This document shows, piece after piece, positions 49,930 through 59,650 of a stretch of DNA of 64,000 nucleotides. The position numbers and the translations under genes were made by a program. The stretch lies in NCBI RefSeq assembly GCF_011059105.1, contig NZ_JAALLS010000003.1:1-64000 (forward strand). The letters are read 5' to 3'. Each line of letters begins with the position of its first letter. Position 1 is the first letter of the stretch. Under the pieces are notes generated by a model that was not told where the DNA came from, did no database searches, and saw only the letters and a program-made list of their open reading frames with translations. The stretch comes from Fodinibius halophilus (lineage in GTDB: Bacteria > Bacteroidota > Rhodothermia > Balneolales > Balneolaceae).

Positions 49930-52332
49930 TTAAGCTGTCCATTCCATTTTGTTGTAACCAAAATTCCGGACAGAGTTCAGAGTTACCTGCTCGGCCTTTT
50001 CTGATGTCAATTCATTGTTTGAAAAATTATTCTGATAGCCCTTTTTGTTATTTGAAGAACTGGAATCTCCTGAAAACTCTGAAGAGTTTTCACCTTCATT
50101 ACTTTCGAACTGCAGATCAATCTCAGTACCAAACTCCTGCTTCAGATGTTCACGAATCTGTTGCAAATTTTGCTGTAGCAACTTACTCAAATCCATATTC
50201 AATGATCCCATCCTCACTTGTAATACCCCTTTCGATTCACGAACCGAAAGTTGAATTTTTTTACCGTCATCAAGCATAAAATTATGCTTCTGCCACTGCT
50301 GTGGGGTTTTCTTAGCTTCTGATGCGGCTTTCATTACGCTTTTCGTTAATCCCGATACAATATTTTTACGAAGCGATGCATTAGCAATTGGCATCTGGTT
50401 TAACCGCATGGTCGCAGTATTAGCAGCCTTTTTACTGCCTTCTTCATCTTCCTTCCCACCTACCGATTTACCGCTTTTCTGCTCTTCCCACATAATCTGT
50501 TGGCTATCAAAAGAGAAAGAAGAATCAGTCGAACTTACAGTTGAAGGGTCCGTAACTGCAGAGGGAGCATCAGCTGCTGCTGAACTACCCATTCGTCCCA
50601 TCCCCATTCGCATAGTACTACCGGGATCAGGAAGACGTTCATTTTTCAAATTTTTAGAGCCGGATTTATCCTTTTTGCTCATTTTCTCTACCTGCATACT
50701 CTTCATCTCAAATCCTTTTTCAGAAATACCGCCTGCTGTGTTTTGCTGAAAAAAGTTATTAATCAGCTTTCTCTGCTTCTCAGTCAGCTGAACCTTATTA
50801 TCTTTGTTACCAGATTCAGCAGCCTGTTTAGGCTCTTGCCCTGTAGCAGTAGATTCTTTCTTACTTTTTGGGGAATTCTGATCTTGCCCCATTGAAGCTT
50901 TTTGAGCAGTCTTTATATTCTGGTCCTGTCCCAAAGGAGTTTTTTGAGCAGTCTTTAAATTTTGCTCCTTCCCGGCAACTGATGATTCTTCCTTGGTATT
51001 CTTGGGAACCTGCTCATTTACAACCTTCCCATTTTCTCCGGTAGACTTCTCCTGTTGCTTTGTTAAGCCAATATTAGACTCAACAACTTTTGCATTCTTT
51101 TGTCCCCCGTCATTCTTAAACGTGGCCGTATCATTCGTAGCAATACGGTTTGCGTCACTTTTTTCAGCCGCTGTCGTTACTGTCTTTGGAGACTTTCCAG
51201 CTTCGTCAGAATCATTATTTTGTGGAACCGGCTGACTATTATTTGTTTTAGTTTCAGTTCCCTTTTGTGGTTTAATATCGCTTGCCACTTTACCTTCTGC
51301 CTTAACAGAAGTACGGTTCGAAGCAGCTTTATTCTCACCGGAAGCCTCTTTCGATTTAGAAGCTTCTGCTTCTGAATCTACTTGCTTGGCTTCTGCCCGA
51401 GTTTCTACTTCCTTTGTAGTAGCATTTTGCTTGGTTGAGGCCCTCGCCTGTTTTAATTTACTTTTGCCAGTATCAGAAACTTCCTGCGAGGTTTGGGTAT
51501 CACCGCCTTTATTCGGCAATACCTTGGCAGACTTCTTCTCAGCAGTTTCTTTTGAGCTGCTACTTTCAGTCGAACTTCCTGCTGCTACTGTTTTACCAGT
51601 ATCACTTCCTAATTGCTGAACCCTATTCTTAGCACTGTCTGTGGTACTACTTTGCGATTCTCCTTTTTCGCTACCTGCCGAGGTTAATTCCTTATTAGTA
51701 GTAGTATTTTCTGCTTTACTGCTGTCGGTTGTTTTCTCTTTGTTATTTTCTGCAATTTCTTTGAGCTCTGATACAGGCTCACTCACTTTCTTATTGGAGT
51801 CCGCCTTTTGGGCTTTGCCTTCTGTATTCTGTGTATTCTCGTTGTTTATTTTGGCTTTATCACCTGTATGCTGGGCATTCTCACTATCTGTTTTGGCTTC
51901 CGCCGTCGCTTTCCCATCACTATCTAACACCACCTGTTGCCCTTGCCCCCCTTCTGGGGTATTCTCAGAACCTGAGGATTCTACCTTTTGTCCACTTCCG
52001 GGAACTTGTTTCTCGGTAGCCGTAATTATGGGACCACCCTTCAGTAACTGTGCTTTATCTGCTGGGCCACTCTCGGTGTTAACAGTAGAGAATGAACCTC
52101 CAAGAATATGTCGTACACCGGTCTGCTTCGAGTTTCGTTTAGAACTATCGCCGTTGGCAGCAACGCTCAACAGGTTCTGCTTCTTGCCGCCCGAACCATT
52201 TGATTGTAAAGACTGCAGCAACGACTTAAACATCTTAGGTGATGCGGTTTTACCTCCATCGGCATTACTTTCTGATGTTTGTGATGCCGCTTCTTTACCG
52301 TTAGCCGACTGTGAAATTAATTTACTTATCAT
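49930..52332 (-). CDS. fliK: Hook-length control protein FliK, unusually long
   Basis: An 800-aa protein, about twice the Salmonella length. Most of it (~15-520) is disordered and rich in Lys, Ser, Thr, Glu, Asn and Gln, with loose internal repeats (AQKTPLGQDQN / AQKASMGQDQN and ENAQHTGDKAK / ENTQNTEGKAQ). The C-terminal ~120 residues hold the Flg_hook domain: KIQLSVRESKGVLQVRMGSLN and LLQQNLQQIREHLKQEFG. FliK measures the hook as it is exported and signals FlhB to switch. Position between the ylxF-like gene and flgD is standard. Few aromatic residues in the ruler part. Confidence 0.88.
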   Translation of the reverse strand: MISKLISQSANGKEAASQTSESNADGGKTASPKMFKSLLQSLQSNGSGGKKQNLLSVAANGDSSKRNSKQTGVRHILGGSFSTVNTESGPADKAQLLKGGPIITATEKQVPGSGQKVESSGSENTPEGGQGQQVVLDSDGKATAEAKTDSENAQHTGDKAKINNENTQNTEGKAQKADSNKKVSEPVSELKEIAENNKEKTTDSSKAENTTTNKELTSAGSEKGESQSSTTDSAKNRVQQLGSDTGKTVAAGSSTESSSSKETAEKKSAKVLPNKGGDTQTSQEVSDTGKSKLKQARASTKQNATTKEVETRAEAKQVDSEAEASKSKEASGENKAASNRTSVKAEGKVASDIKPQKGTETKTNNSQPVPQNNDSDEAGKSPKTVTTAAEKSDANRIATNDTATFKNDGGQKNAKVVESNIGLTKQQEKSTGENGKVVNEQVPKNTKEESSVAGKEQNLKTAQKTPLGQDQNIKTAQKASMGQDQNSPKSKKESTATGQEPKQAAESGNKDNKVQLTEKQRKLINNFFQQNTAGGISEKGFEMKSMQVEKMSKKDKSGSKNLKNERLPDPGSTMRMGMGRMGSSAAADAPSAVTDPSTVSSTDSSFSFDSQQIMWEEQKSGKSVGGKEDEEGSKKAANTATMRLNQMPIANASLRKNIVSGLTKSVMKAASEAKKTPQQWQKHNFMLDDGKKIQLSVRESKGVLQVRMGSLNMDLSKLLQQNLQQIREHLKQEFGTEIDLQFESNEGENSSEFSGDSSSSNNKKGYQNNFSNNELTSEKAEQVTLNSVRNFGYNKMEWTA

Positions 52333-52334
52333 TA

Positions 52335-52964
52335 TTACATAACCTCCGTCATAAGTTTAGCAGCACGCTTAGATTGCAATGTGCGCAATAATTTTTTCCG
52401 TTGTCGCGAACTTCCGCCCTGATAAAGGCGAACCAGCTCATTATCACTCAATTCATTTATGATAGGTGCTAAATTTTCATCGTCTAAACTCAATAAGCTC
52501 TTTACATTTTCTGCAAACTCTTTGCCACTTATTGCATCTTCCTCCGATTTTTCTGATTGCGCCTCGGCGATACTGTCTTGCAGTGCCAGTTCTTGCCGTA
52601 ACAGCTGAAGACTATCATCCTTTGTAGTTAATAGGGTCTTCAAAGAATCGTTTTCGATAGTCAGTGAATCAATTTTACCCTTTAATAAGGCAATAGTGGT
52701 TGTATCTGCTTTTGATCTCTCATTTAACATTTGAGAATCTTTGCCGATACTATCTATATCATCGTTGATGTCATTTGTCGAATTAGCACTAACAGGATTA
52801 TCGGAAGCACTGCTATCAATAATTGCCGGTGTATCCTTATACTTTTCGGCAATTTCTTCGTACTGCTGCTCATTGATATAGGGGAACAAGAAATAGATAA
52901 CCACCATCAACGGTATTATCGGCCCAAGAATAAAAGCAGCTATTTTAAGTATCTTCTTTACCAT
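52335..52964 (-). CDS. YlxF/MotE-like protein (MgtE-N type C-terminus)
   Basis: A 209-aa protein with an N-terminal transmembrane helix (IAAFILGPIIPLMVVIYFLF). A periplasmic Ser/Asp-rich segment follows, then a coiled coil (~85-130; LLKGKIDSLTIENDSLKTLL). The C-terminal helical domain resembles MgtE-N (VKSLLSLDDENLAPIINELS, LVRLYQGGSSRQRKKLLRTL). This is the plan of YlxF/MotE proteins, which sit between fliJ and fliK in Bacillus and are linked to stator or export function. Same order here. Start is two bases after... the fliJ-side gene boundary, with three bases to fliK. Confidence 0.65.
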   Translation of the reverse strand: MVKKILKIAAFILGPIIPLMVVIYFLFPYINEQQYEEIAEKYKDTPAIIDSSASDNPVSANSTNDINDDIDSIGKDSQMLNERSKADTTTIALLKGKIDSLTIENDSLKTLLTTKDDSLQLLRQELALQDSIAEAQSEKSEEDAISGKEFAENVKSLLSLDDENLAPIINELSDNELVRLYQGGSSRQRKKLLRTLQSKRAAKLMTEVM

Positions 52965-52972
52965 CGGTACAA

Positions 52973-53401
52973 TTATTTACTATAAGATTGCGTAGCGATT
53001 TCATCCATCATCTTTCGCTGTTGCCTAGAAAGCTTCTCCAGGAATAACTCATGCTCTTCTTCCTTAATTTTTTCCATAATGTGTCGCTTCTTGTGCACCT
53101 CAGCTAATTTGTCTCGCTGTTGCTCTATCGCATTTTCAACAATTCTTAAATTGCCATTCAGCTTTTCTACCTCTTTATGTATAGAGTTTATATATCGGCG
53201 GTGCCTTTTCAGATCATGGAGATTATGAAAATCTTTACTGTCTGCAGTACCCAGGTGAGCTTGTAACTTTTCTTTCAGCTCTTGCTTCTTTTTAGCAATA
53301 ATCTTTTTCTGGGATAACTTCTCAGCAAGCTTCTGCTTCTGAATCTTTTCTTCATGTTTCCGGACTTTTAATACCGGCTCTAAGGAAAAATCAAATTTCA
53401 T
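52973..53401 (-). CDS. fliJ: FliJ, export ATPase stalk protein
   Basis: A 142-aa coiled-coil protein (FDFSLEPVLKVRKHEEKIQK at the start, the usual FliJ entry; long Lys/Glu/Gln heptads through the middle; RQQRKMMDEIATQSY near the end). It links the FliI hexamer to FlhA and recycles chaperones. It lies 17 bases after fliI. Sequence is weakly conserved, but length, composition and order agree. Confidence 0.88.
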   Translation of the reverse strand: MKFDFSLEPVLKVRKHEEKIQKQKLAEKLSQKKIIAKKKQELKEKLQAHLGTADSKDFHNLHDLKRHRRYINSIHKEVEKLNGNLRIVENAIEQQRDKLAEVHKKRHIMEKIKEEEHELFLEKLSRQQRKMMDEIATQSYSK

Positions 53402-53418
53402 ATTCTTAAATACCTCTT

Positions 53419-54753
53419 CTATTCAACGATCTTTTTAATTGCGTTCCACAAATCAATTTCGAAGTCCACTTCTGTTATATCTTGTATCAAAAATGATTCC
53501 AAATCTTCTCTTTTCGCAATTGCTTTATCAATTTTGGGATTTGACCCTTCCACATAAGCCCCGATATTGATCAGATTTTCAGCCTCTCGGTAAGTCGTTA
53601 TCAGGTCACGAACCTGACCGGCCAAATCGCGTTGTTCTTTTGTTACAATACTGGGCATAACACGCGAAATACTTTCTGGAACATCAATAGCAGGATAGTG
53701 ATTCTTATGGGCTAATCGCCTTGAGAGCACGATATGGCCATCTAAAATCGACCTAACAGCATCAGCAATAGGCTCATTCATATCGTCACTATCCACCAGT
53801 ACTGTATATATTCCTGTGATACTTCCACTGCCTGTTTTACCTACTCGTTCCAGGAATTTTGGGAGCATAGAAAACACACTCGGGGTGTATCCTTTGGTTG
53901 TTGGGGGCTCCCCTGTAGCAAGCCCAACTTCTCTTTGAGCCATTGCCACACGCGTTACGGAATCCATCATCAAAAGGACATTTTTTCCTTGCTCACGGAA
54001 ATATTCCGCAATTGAAGTAGCTGTATAGGCTGCTTTAATTCTGCTCATTGCAGACTTATCTGATGTTTCTGCCACTACTATTGACCGTTCCAGCAGCTCG
54101 TCATCAAGTGTTTCATCCAAAAACTCCTGTACCTCACGCCCACGCTCACCAATAAGTGCAATAACATTGATATCCGCATCAGAATGCTTGGCAATCATTC
54201 CTAAGAGCACACTCTTACCCACCCCGGAACCGGCAAAAAGCCCTACACGCTGCCCTTTTCCAATGGTGTTCAATCCGTCTATAGCTCTAATACCGGTAGC
54301 CATGATCTCATCAATAGGCTCCCGTTCTACCGGAGAGGGGGGATCATTATGCACGGGCTGATGATCGCTACACAGCATAGGTCCCTTTTGGTCAATAGGG
54401 TCGCCGTTGGCATCCACTACTCGACCTAACATTTCCGGACCTACCGATACCGTTAGCGATTGCCCCATATATTCCACCTTACATCCCGATCGCATTCCTT
54501 TGATCTGATCGTAAGGCATTAATAATGCTTTATGGTCTTTCAGCCCTACTACTTCGGCCGGAATAACAGTGCCCATAATCGTTTCTATGCCGTAAACTTC
54601 TCCCACACTGGCATGCAAGCCCGTACACTCGATAATGGTACCTACGATAGAGGCTACTTTGCCATACCGCTTACTTTTATGGGGATGGTCACGAAGCTCT
54701 TCGCGAATACGTCCAATATGGTTTGATATTTGATCGACAGAATTCATTTCCAT
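53419..54753 (-). CDS. fliI: Flagellar export ATPase FliI
   Basis: A 444-aa F1-beta-like ATPase. P-loop FAGSGVGKS at ~173-181, GERGREVQEF, Walker B LLMMDSVTRVAMAQREV, and the export-ATPase signature ATGEPPTTKGYTPSVFSMLP. The C-terminal helix region (YREAENLINIGAYVEGSNPKIDKA) matches FliI. Powers loading of export substrates together with FliH and FliJ. The start overlaps fliH by ten bases. Confidence 0.97.
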   Translation of the reverse strand: MEMNSVDQISNHIGRIREELRDHPHKSKRYGKVASIVGTIIECTGLHASVGEVYGIETIMGTVIPAEVVGLKDHKALLMPYDQIKGMRSGCKVEYMGQSLTVSVGPEMLGRVVDANGDPIDQKGPMLCSDHQPVHNDPPSPVEREPIDEIMATGIRAIDGLNTIGKGQRVGLFAGSGVGKSVLLGMIAKHSDADINVIALIGERGREVQEFLDETLDDELLERSIVVAETSDKSAMSRIKAAYTATSIAEYFREQGKNVLLMMDSVTRVAMAQREVGLATGEPPTTKGYTPSVFSMLPKFLERVGKTGSGSITGIYTVLVDSDDMNEPIADAVRSILDGHIVLSRRLAHKNHYPAIDVPESISRVMPSIVTKEQRDLAGQVRDLITTYREAENLINIGAYVEGSNPKIDKAIAKREDLESFLIQDITEVDFEIDLWNAIKKIVE

Positions 54754-55460
54754 GAGGGCAGTGATAAGTTTTCTCTGAAATCATTTAACATCTCTTTAAA
54801 TCGATATACGACCATCTTTTTATCCGTTTCAAACTCAAACTCCCCCGGATTGCAATCTTCACTAACCCGAATAGTTAAGGTGGCTTCGGGTGCATACTTT
54901 TCTACCAATTCTTCTACAAATTTGTAATCACTTTCGCTTACACGAACAAGAGGCTTAATCTCTTCTTCGGCACCATGCAATAACACTGAGAGTTCCTCTT
55001 CCAGTGATTCTCTTATTGCAGGGTTTTCAACGGGCAACCCTACAATCTCTTCCACAATCTCGAACACGAGATCGAGCAAACCGGGATTTAACGCTTCGTG
55101 CCTGGCATGCCACTCCATATGAGCTTTTTCAAACATCATTTCAAGCTGCTGTTCTTTCTGCTTGAACTCTTTTTCGGCCTGCTCATACCCCTGTTGTTTT
55201 CCTTGTTCTACTCCTTTAGAAAAAGCAGCAGCCCGCGATTTTTTTATTCGCTCTTTCCATTTCTGGTCACGTTCCCGGAGCAACTCTTTAACATCGACCT
55301 GTTGCTGCTGGGGTTCATCAGTTTCGTTTACACCCTCTTGTACCAACGGGTCTGTTTTAAAACTTTCGGCTTCCTCAAAGGCAACCTGGTAATCCAGCTG
55401 ATTGTCATCATCTTCATACCAGCTAACCTGGTCGGTATTAAATATTTTTTGGTCTTCCAT
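54744..55460 (-). CDS. fliH: FliH, export ATPase regulator
   Basis: A 238-aa protein. The acidic N-terminus leads to a long charged coiled coil (~65-120; LRERDQKWKERIKKSRAAAF, KQQGYEQAEKEFKQKEQQLE) and a C-terminal V-type ATPase E-subunit-like domain (LDLVFEIVEEIVGLPVENPA, LTIRVSEDCNPGEFEFETD). FliH dimers bind FliI and anchor it to the C-ring. It sits three bases after fliG and overlaps fliI. Confidence 0.9.
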   Translation of the reverse strand: MEDQKIFNTDQVSWYEDDDNQLDYQVAFEEAESFKTDPLVQEGVNETDEPQQQQVDVKELLRERDQKWKERIKKSRAAAFSKGVEQGKQQGYEQAEKEFKQKEQQLEMMFEKAHMEWHARHEALNPGLLDLVFEIVEEIVGLPVENPAIRESLEEELSVLLHGAEEEIKPLVRVSESDYKFVEELVEKYAPEATLTIRVSEDCNPGEFEFETDKKMVVYRFKEMLNDFRENLSLPSWK

Positions 55461-55463
55461 AAA

Positions 55464-56504
55464 TTACTCGACAATCTCTTCTTCAGACATTTTCCGCGTA
55501 GTAATCTGGCCATCTTCCTCGAGCTGTTTGATCTTCCTTATAATCTGTGTTTGGGCTTCCTTAACATCCTTAAGCGGCACTGGGCCTAAAGCATCCATAT
55601 CTTCCTGCAGCATACCGCCGGCACGGTCAGACATGTTATTGAGGAACTTGTTTTTGACCTCGTCATCAACACCTTTAAGCCCCATAACAAGATCGCTTTT
55701 TTCCATCTCGTTAATAATAACCTGGACAGTACGGTCGTCGAAGTGAACGATATCTTCGAAGAGGAACATCTGTTGCTTAATATCATCGGCCATTTGCGCA
55801 TCTTTGCCTTCAATAAAGCCTAGCACATGGCGCTCTACCGAGATATCAGCTTCATTAAGAATTTGAGCCACAGCACCTGTTCCACTCCTAAGCCTGTCAC
55901 CAGCGGCATACATACCTCCCATCTGCTCTTTAATAACTTCCTCAATCTCTTCAATCACCTCGGTTGATATTTTTTCCATAGACGACAGACGATATACCAC
56001 CTCGGCCTGTAGTTCTTCATCAAGATGTCCCAATACTTCGGCGGTCTTCTGCTCTTCGAGCTGTGAAAAAATAAGGGCAACTACCTGGGGATGTTCCTTT
56101 TCAAGGAAGGAGGTAATCTGTGAAATCTTACTTTCCTGAAAATCGGCAAAAGCTGTTGAGTTTGAAGTTGCTTTCAACTTTTGACGAACCTTCTCAGAAT
56201 CTACACTGTCACCCAGTTCTTCTAATAATTGGTTGGCATAGTCGGCTCCGCCTTCGAGCATAAATGAATCTCTCGTCATGATCCGATAATACTCACTCAT
56301 CACCGAATCAACAACGATAGGCTTAATATTCTCCATGTTGGCTATAGCCAGTGTAATAGATTCAATCTCATCTTCTTTGAGATATTTCATCATTTCACCG
56401 GCCGTTTTCGTGCCAATATTGGTGATAAATATCGCCGCTTTCTGGGCACCCGTTAGCTCGTCGGGATCGTCAATAACGGGGCCATCTTTTTTTGCTTTAG
56501 CCAT
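55464..56504 (-). CDS. fliG: Flagellar switch protein FliG
   Basis: A 346-aa rotor protein with the usual three armadillo-like domains. N-terminal: LTGAQKAAIFITNIGTKTAGEMMKYL. Middle: FLEKEHPQVVALIFSQLEEQKTAEVL (the EHPQ motif). C-terminal: the torque helix DRTVQVIINEMEKSDLVMGLKGVDDEVKNKFLNNMS with the conserved charged residues for MotA. It lies six bases after fliF and is of normal length. Confidence 0.97.
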   Translation of the reverse strand: MAKAKKDGPVIDDPDELTGAQKAAIFITNIGTKTAGEMMKYLKEDEIESITLAIANMENIKPIVVDSVMSEYYRIMTRDSFMLEGGADYANQLLEELGDSVDSEKVRQKLKATSNSTAFADFQESKISQITSFLEKEHPQVVALIFSQLEEQKTAEVLGHLDEELQAEVVYRLSSMEKISTEVIEEIEEVIKEQMGGMYAAGDRLRSGTGAVAQILNEADISVERHVLGFIEGKDAQMADDIKQQMFLFEDIVHFDDRTVQVIINEMEKSDLVMGLKGVDDEVKNKFLNNMSDRAGGMLQEDMDALGPVPLKDVKEAQTQIIRKIKQLEEDGQITTRKMSEEEIVE

Positions 56505-56510
56505 AACTTG

Positions 56511-58148
56511 CTATTCTTCGTCGTTCAAAATTAACATTGCACGTACCACTTTCGCTGCCTTGGAAGGTTTTAATTCTACCATATTCACTATCTCTTCCAG
56601 GTCATAGTTACTCTCTTCGAGAGCGGGTACTTCTTCATTTTCCTCACTGTCAATAAGATCCTGCAGTTCCTCTTTGCTCATACCTTCAACCTGTTCTTCA
56701 TTGGAGTTGCCTGTTACCACCTCTGGTCCAGCGCCGGTCGTTGAACCCAGAATCAGGTTTTGCTTACCGGTAGCTTGTTTACGGAGACTATTCAACAGCC
56801 AAACAACAATTCCAAGAGCAATCAGTATCAATCCCCACCTAAAGGTTCTGCTCCATGGCCAAGGGTTCTGTACACCGCCACCGGGTGATAAGTTATTGGG
56901 ATTCCAAAATTCAACCTGCTTTATAGTAATATTATCACCTCTTTTTGCTTGAAGACCTAAAGCAGACTTCAACACTTCTCTAAACTCGTTTAATTCTTCC
57001 TCGCTGTAGGGTTTGCTTTCCCAAACGGTTTCACCTTCTTCTGTTTCTGTTTTTACCCTTTTATGATTTAATAGCACCGAGGCACTGATGTTACTTATTT
57101 CGCCTTTGGCTTTCTTATACACTTCTTTGGTTTTACTAACCTCATAATTTCGTGTTCGTGAGGATACTTCGTCCTCATTTGTTGATGTCACTGCTGTTTC
57201 TCCCCGATCTTCAACGGGCGTAAACTCATCAATTGGAACAACCTCAGAGCCTTCCTGAGTGTGGACCTCCTCATTCTTCTGCTCAGAAATCAGCGTTCGA
57301 CTCTCCGGATCAATATTGTTGGATTCGCGAACCAAGCTGTCAAAGTTCTGTTCCACAGCTACACGCAAAATGCTATTGCCGGGGCCTAGTACTCTATCCA
57401 ACATCGACTGTCCGCGTTCGGTAAGATAATTTTCTGTTTTCCGTTCCGACTTCAACCAACTGTCTTCTGCAGCTGCCCCGTTTTCCCCTTTCGCATCTGT
57501 GGTAAGACGATTTCCAGCATGATCTACAATAGTCACATCAGCGGCCTTAAGACCTACAACACTTCCTGATATTAATGATGTAATACCATCTACCCGTTGC
57601 TTGGTAAGCTTTTCTCCGCTTCGAAGAGTAAGCAATACCGATGCCGATGCTTTCACGGTCGTTTCTTCAAAGGGAGATCGTTCGGGCAACACCAAGTGAA
57701 CCCGGGAAGACTCAACCTGTTTTAGCGAATTAACAGATTTCGACAACTCTCCCTCCAGGGCCCGCCTGTTATTAAGCTGTTGCATATAATCGGTCATTCC
57801 CAAAGAGTTCGAATCAAAAAGCTCATACCCCTTCATATCTGACTGGGGAGCTCCCAGGGGAGCTAATTCAAGACGAAGCTTGTCAACCTTGTCGTTTTCG
57901 ACATAGATCGACTGCCCGCCATTTTCGAGCTTATACTGTACCCCGCGCTCATCAAGCGACTGTGTGATTTCTTGGGCGGCATCTTGCTTGAGCGATCCGA
58001 ATAAAAGGGTGTAGCTTGGACGCAGGGTCCAATAAAATAATGTCCCCACAAGTACAAGAATAGACACTGCTAACCCAAAGAAAAGGGTACGCTGAGCCGG
58101 ACTTAGTGGATCGAGAAACTCTTTTATTTTGTCTGTGATAGAATTCAT
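56511..58148 (-). CDS. fliF: MS-ring protein FliF
   Basis: A 545-aa protein with an N-terminal transmembrane helix (TLFFGLAVSILVLVGTLFYW). Periplasmic ring-building motifs follow: IYVENDKVDKLRLELAPLGAPQ, NNRRALEGELSKSVNSLKQV, RVHLVLPERSPFEETTVKASA. A second transmembrane helix lies near residue ~435 (WGLILIALGIVVWLLNSL), and the C-terminal FliG-binding tail is acidic (LEEIVNMVELKPSKAAKVVRAML). It forms the base on which rotor and export gate are built. Confidence 0.97.
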   Translation of the reverse strand: MNSITDKIKEFLDPLSPAQRTLFFGLAVSILVLVGTLFYWTLRPSYTLLFGSLKQDAAQEITQSLDERGVQYKLENGGQSIYVENDKVDKLRLELAPLGAPQSDMKGYELFDSNSLGMTDYMQQLNNRRALEGELSKSVNSLKQVESSRVHLVLPERSPFEETTVKASASVLLTLRSGEKLTKQRVDGITSLISGSVVGLKAADVTIVDHAGNRLTTDAKGENGAAAEDSWLKSERKTENYLTERGQSMLDRVLGPGNSILRVAVEQNFDSLVRESNNIDPESRTLISEQKNEEVHTQEGSEVVPIDEFTPVEDRGETAVTSTNEDEVSSRTRNYEVSKTKEVYKKAKGEISNISASVLLNHKRVKTETEEGETVWESKPYSEEELNEFREVLKSALGLQAKRGDNITIKQVEFWNPNNLSPGGGVQNPWPWSRTFRWGLILIALGIVVWLLNSLRKQATGKQNLILGSTTGAGPEVVTGNSNEEQVEGMSKEELQDLIDSEENEEVPALEESNYDLEEIVNMVELKPSKAAKVVRAMLILNDEE

Positions 58149-58162
58149 TTATTCCTAATACC

Positions 58163-58480
58163 TTATATTTGCATGCGACTTACTTCCTGATAGGTCTCAA
58201 CAGCCTTGTTTCGAACCTCTACCATAAGGTCGAAACTTAGCTTGGCACGCTGCATAGAAATCATAACATCATGCACATTATCCGACTCCCCGGAGATAAA
58301 TTTTTGCACCTCCTTGTCTGAAGTCTTCATGGTCTCATCAACACTGTTAATAGCATCAGTTAACACATTAGCAAATGATGCCTTATCACCCTTTTCGGTC
58401 TGGATCTCTTGGCGTTCCGGTGACAGCTCAATCTCATTTGCTTGCTTAATTATTTCACTAGCTTGTATACCTTCAATCAT
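58163..58480 (-). CDS. fliE: MS ring-rod junction protein FliE
   Basis: A 105-aa protein with the FliE C-terminal half: FANVLTDAINSVDETMKTSD, then VHDVMISMQRAKLSFDLMVEVRNKAVETYQEVSRMQI, the family's most conserved region. Exported early to seat the rod on FliF. It lies 14 bases before fliF and 73 after flgC. Confidence 0.95.
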   Translation of the reverse strand: MIEGIQASEIIKQANEIELSPERQEIQTEKGDKASFANVLTDAINSVDETMKTSDKEVQKFISGESDNVHDVMISMQRAKLSFDLMVEVRNKAVETYQEVSRMQI

Positions 58481-58553
58481 ACTATCTGGAAATTATCTGG
58501 GTTCACATTTCATCTTTTATTGGATACAGAAAACTATGTGCCGACAACTGAAT

Positions 58554-59048
58554 TTATATTCGCATTGAACGTTTCATAATCTGCTTTTCCGCTTCAATAC
58601 TGCTTAGGTTCGCCTCATACAACCTGTTGGCACTTACCATATTGGTCATCTGCTCAATCATGTCGATATCGGGATATTGAACCATCCCATCTTTATCGGC
58701 ATCAGGATGCTGGGGATCATACTCAGATCGAAAGCTATTACTCTCGGCTACCTCATATGATGGACCTAAACCTTGTGGCGTTTGTTGTTGCCTCGAAGGC
58801 ATTGCCGCTGATAAATGGCGGCCATCTGTTTTCCGCATGGAACTGACACTATTACGTAATACATTTTTAAAATTAGTGGGCTCTGGCCCTCGTGCCCGTA
58901 CCGTCTGTGGACGATAACTGGCACCATTCTTAGTAGAACTGGAGTTAATATTTGCGATATTTCGTGATGCAACATTAATACGCTCGCGCTGCATCGAAAG
59001 GCCTTGAGCCGCTGTCTGAAATGCTGTTGAAATTCTATCGGGTAACAT
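58554..59048 (-). CDS. flgC: Proximal rod protein FlgC
   Basis: A 164-aa rod subunit. It begins RISTAFQTAAQGLSMQRERINVASRNIANINSSSTKNG, with the SxNIANxxT-type motif, and contains YDPQHPDADKDGMVQYPDIDMIEQMTNMVSANRLYEAN, the diagnostic FlgC segment. Follows flgB by 18 bases. Confidence 0.95.
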   Translation of the reverse strand: MLPDRISTAFQTAAQGLSMQRERINVASRNIANINSSSTKNGASYRPQTVRARGPEPTNFKNVLRNSVSSMRKTDGRHLSAAMPSRQQQTPQGLGPSYEVAESNSFRSEYDPQHPDADKDGMVQYPDIDMIEQMTNMVSANRLYEANLSSIEAEKQIMKRSMRI

Positions 59049-59066
59049 AATTCTAATACTTTATGA

Positions 59067-59405
59067 TTAACGTGTAGTACTTGTAATACCTGTTTTTAAC
59101 ATATCGTAATGGTGGCGAAGAGAACGAGTAACAAGCTGTACCCTCATTTGGGTATCAGCCATCTCTATTAATTCATTCTCGAGCACAACGTCGTCTCCGG
59201 TATCTCTGATGGTGGGCGTCATATTATTAACATCCGCACCTTTTGCTCGTACTTGGCGCAACTCCTCTTCGAAAGGCACCTCGTGCCGGCTATAGCCGGG
59301 AGAATCGATATTGGCAATATTCGAAGATGTAACACGCTGTCGCAGCGTATAACTGTCCATCGCTTGGGCCAATAATTGACTATGTCCACTATCAATTAAA
59401 TTCAT
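59067..59405 (-). CDS. flgB: Proximal rod protein FlgB
   Basis: A 112-aa rod subunit. LLAQAMDSYTLRQRVTSSNIANIDSPGYSRHEVPFEEEL has the NIANxDTPGY-type motif (here NIANIDSPGY), and the C-terminus contains ELIEMADTQMRVQLVTRSLRHHYDMLKTGI. First gene of the 12-gene minus-strand operon ending at flgE, behind a sigma-54 promoter. Confidence 0.95.
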   Translation of the reverse strand: MNLIDSGHSQLLAQAMDSYTLRQRVTSSNIANIDSPGYSRHEVPFEEELRQVRAKGADVNNMTPTIRDTGDDVVLENELIEMADTQMRVQLVTRSLRHHYDMLKTGITSTTR

Positions 59406-59507
59406 ATGGAACTCATTAAATTGATTGTTGCTGTTTTTACTTAACTAGTTAATTTTTTTTCGGAACATTTTTCGTCACACAATAGTATTAGTGTGTGTTA
59501 TACAGTA

Positions 59508-59524
59508 GGCAATAGCTATGCCAG
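59508..59524 (-). promoter_or_regulatory. Sigma-54 promoter of the flgB operon
   Basis: Minus-strand CTGGCATAGCTATTGCC has GG and GC ten bases apart, with TGGCAT at -24 and ATTGC at -12. It sits about 105 bases before flgB, the first gene of the rod/MS-ring/hook operon. Confidence 0.62.
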
Positions 59525-59650
59525 ATCATTATTTCACACCAATCGCTATCTGACGGGCTTTAGAATCGTTGGATTTTCACAAAGTAGGGGCAGAAATAAC
59601 CGTTCGGCAGGTAAATTTTTCCTGACTGGTATTTTTCCAACTATTCTATT

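Noticed and set aside
51641-52342. 233-codon frame on the plus strand opposite fliK
   Set aside because: Leu/Ser/Phe/Val low-complexity mirror of the Lys/Ser/Glu-rich fliK ruler; fliK itself is a confident gene.
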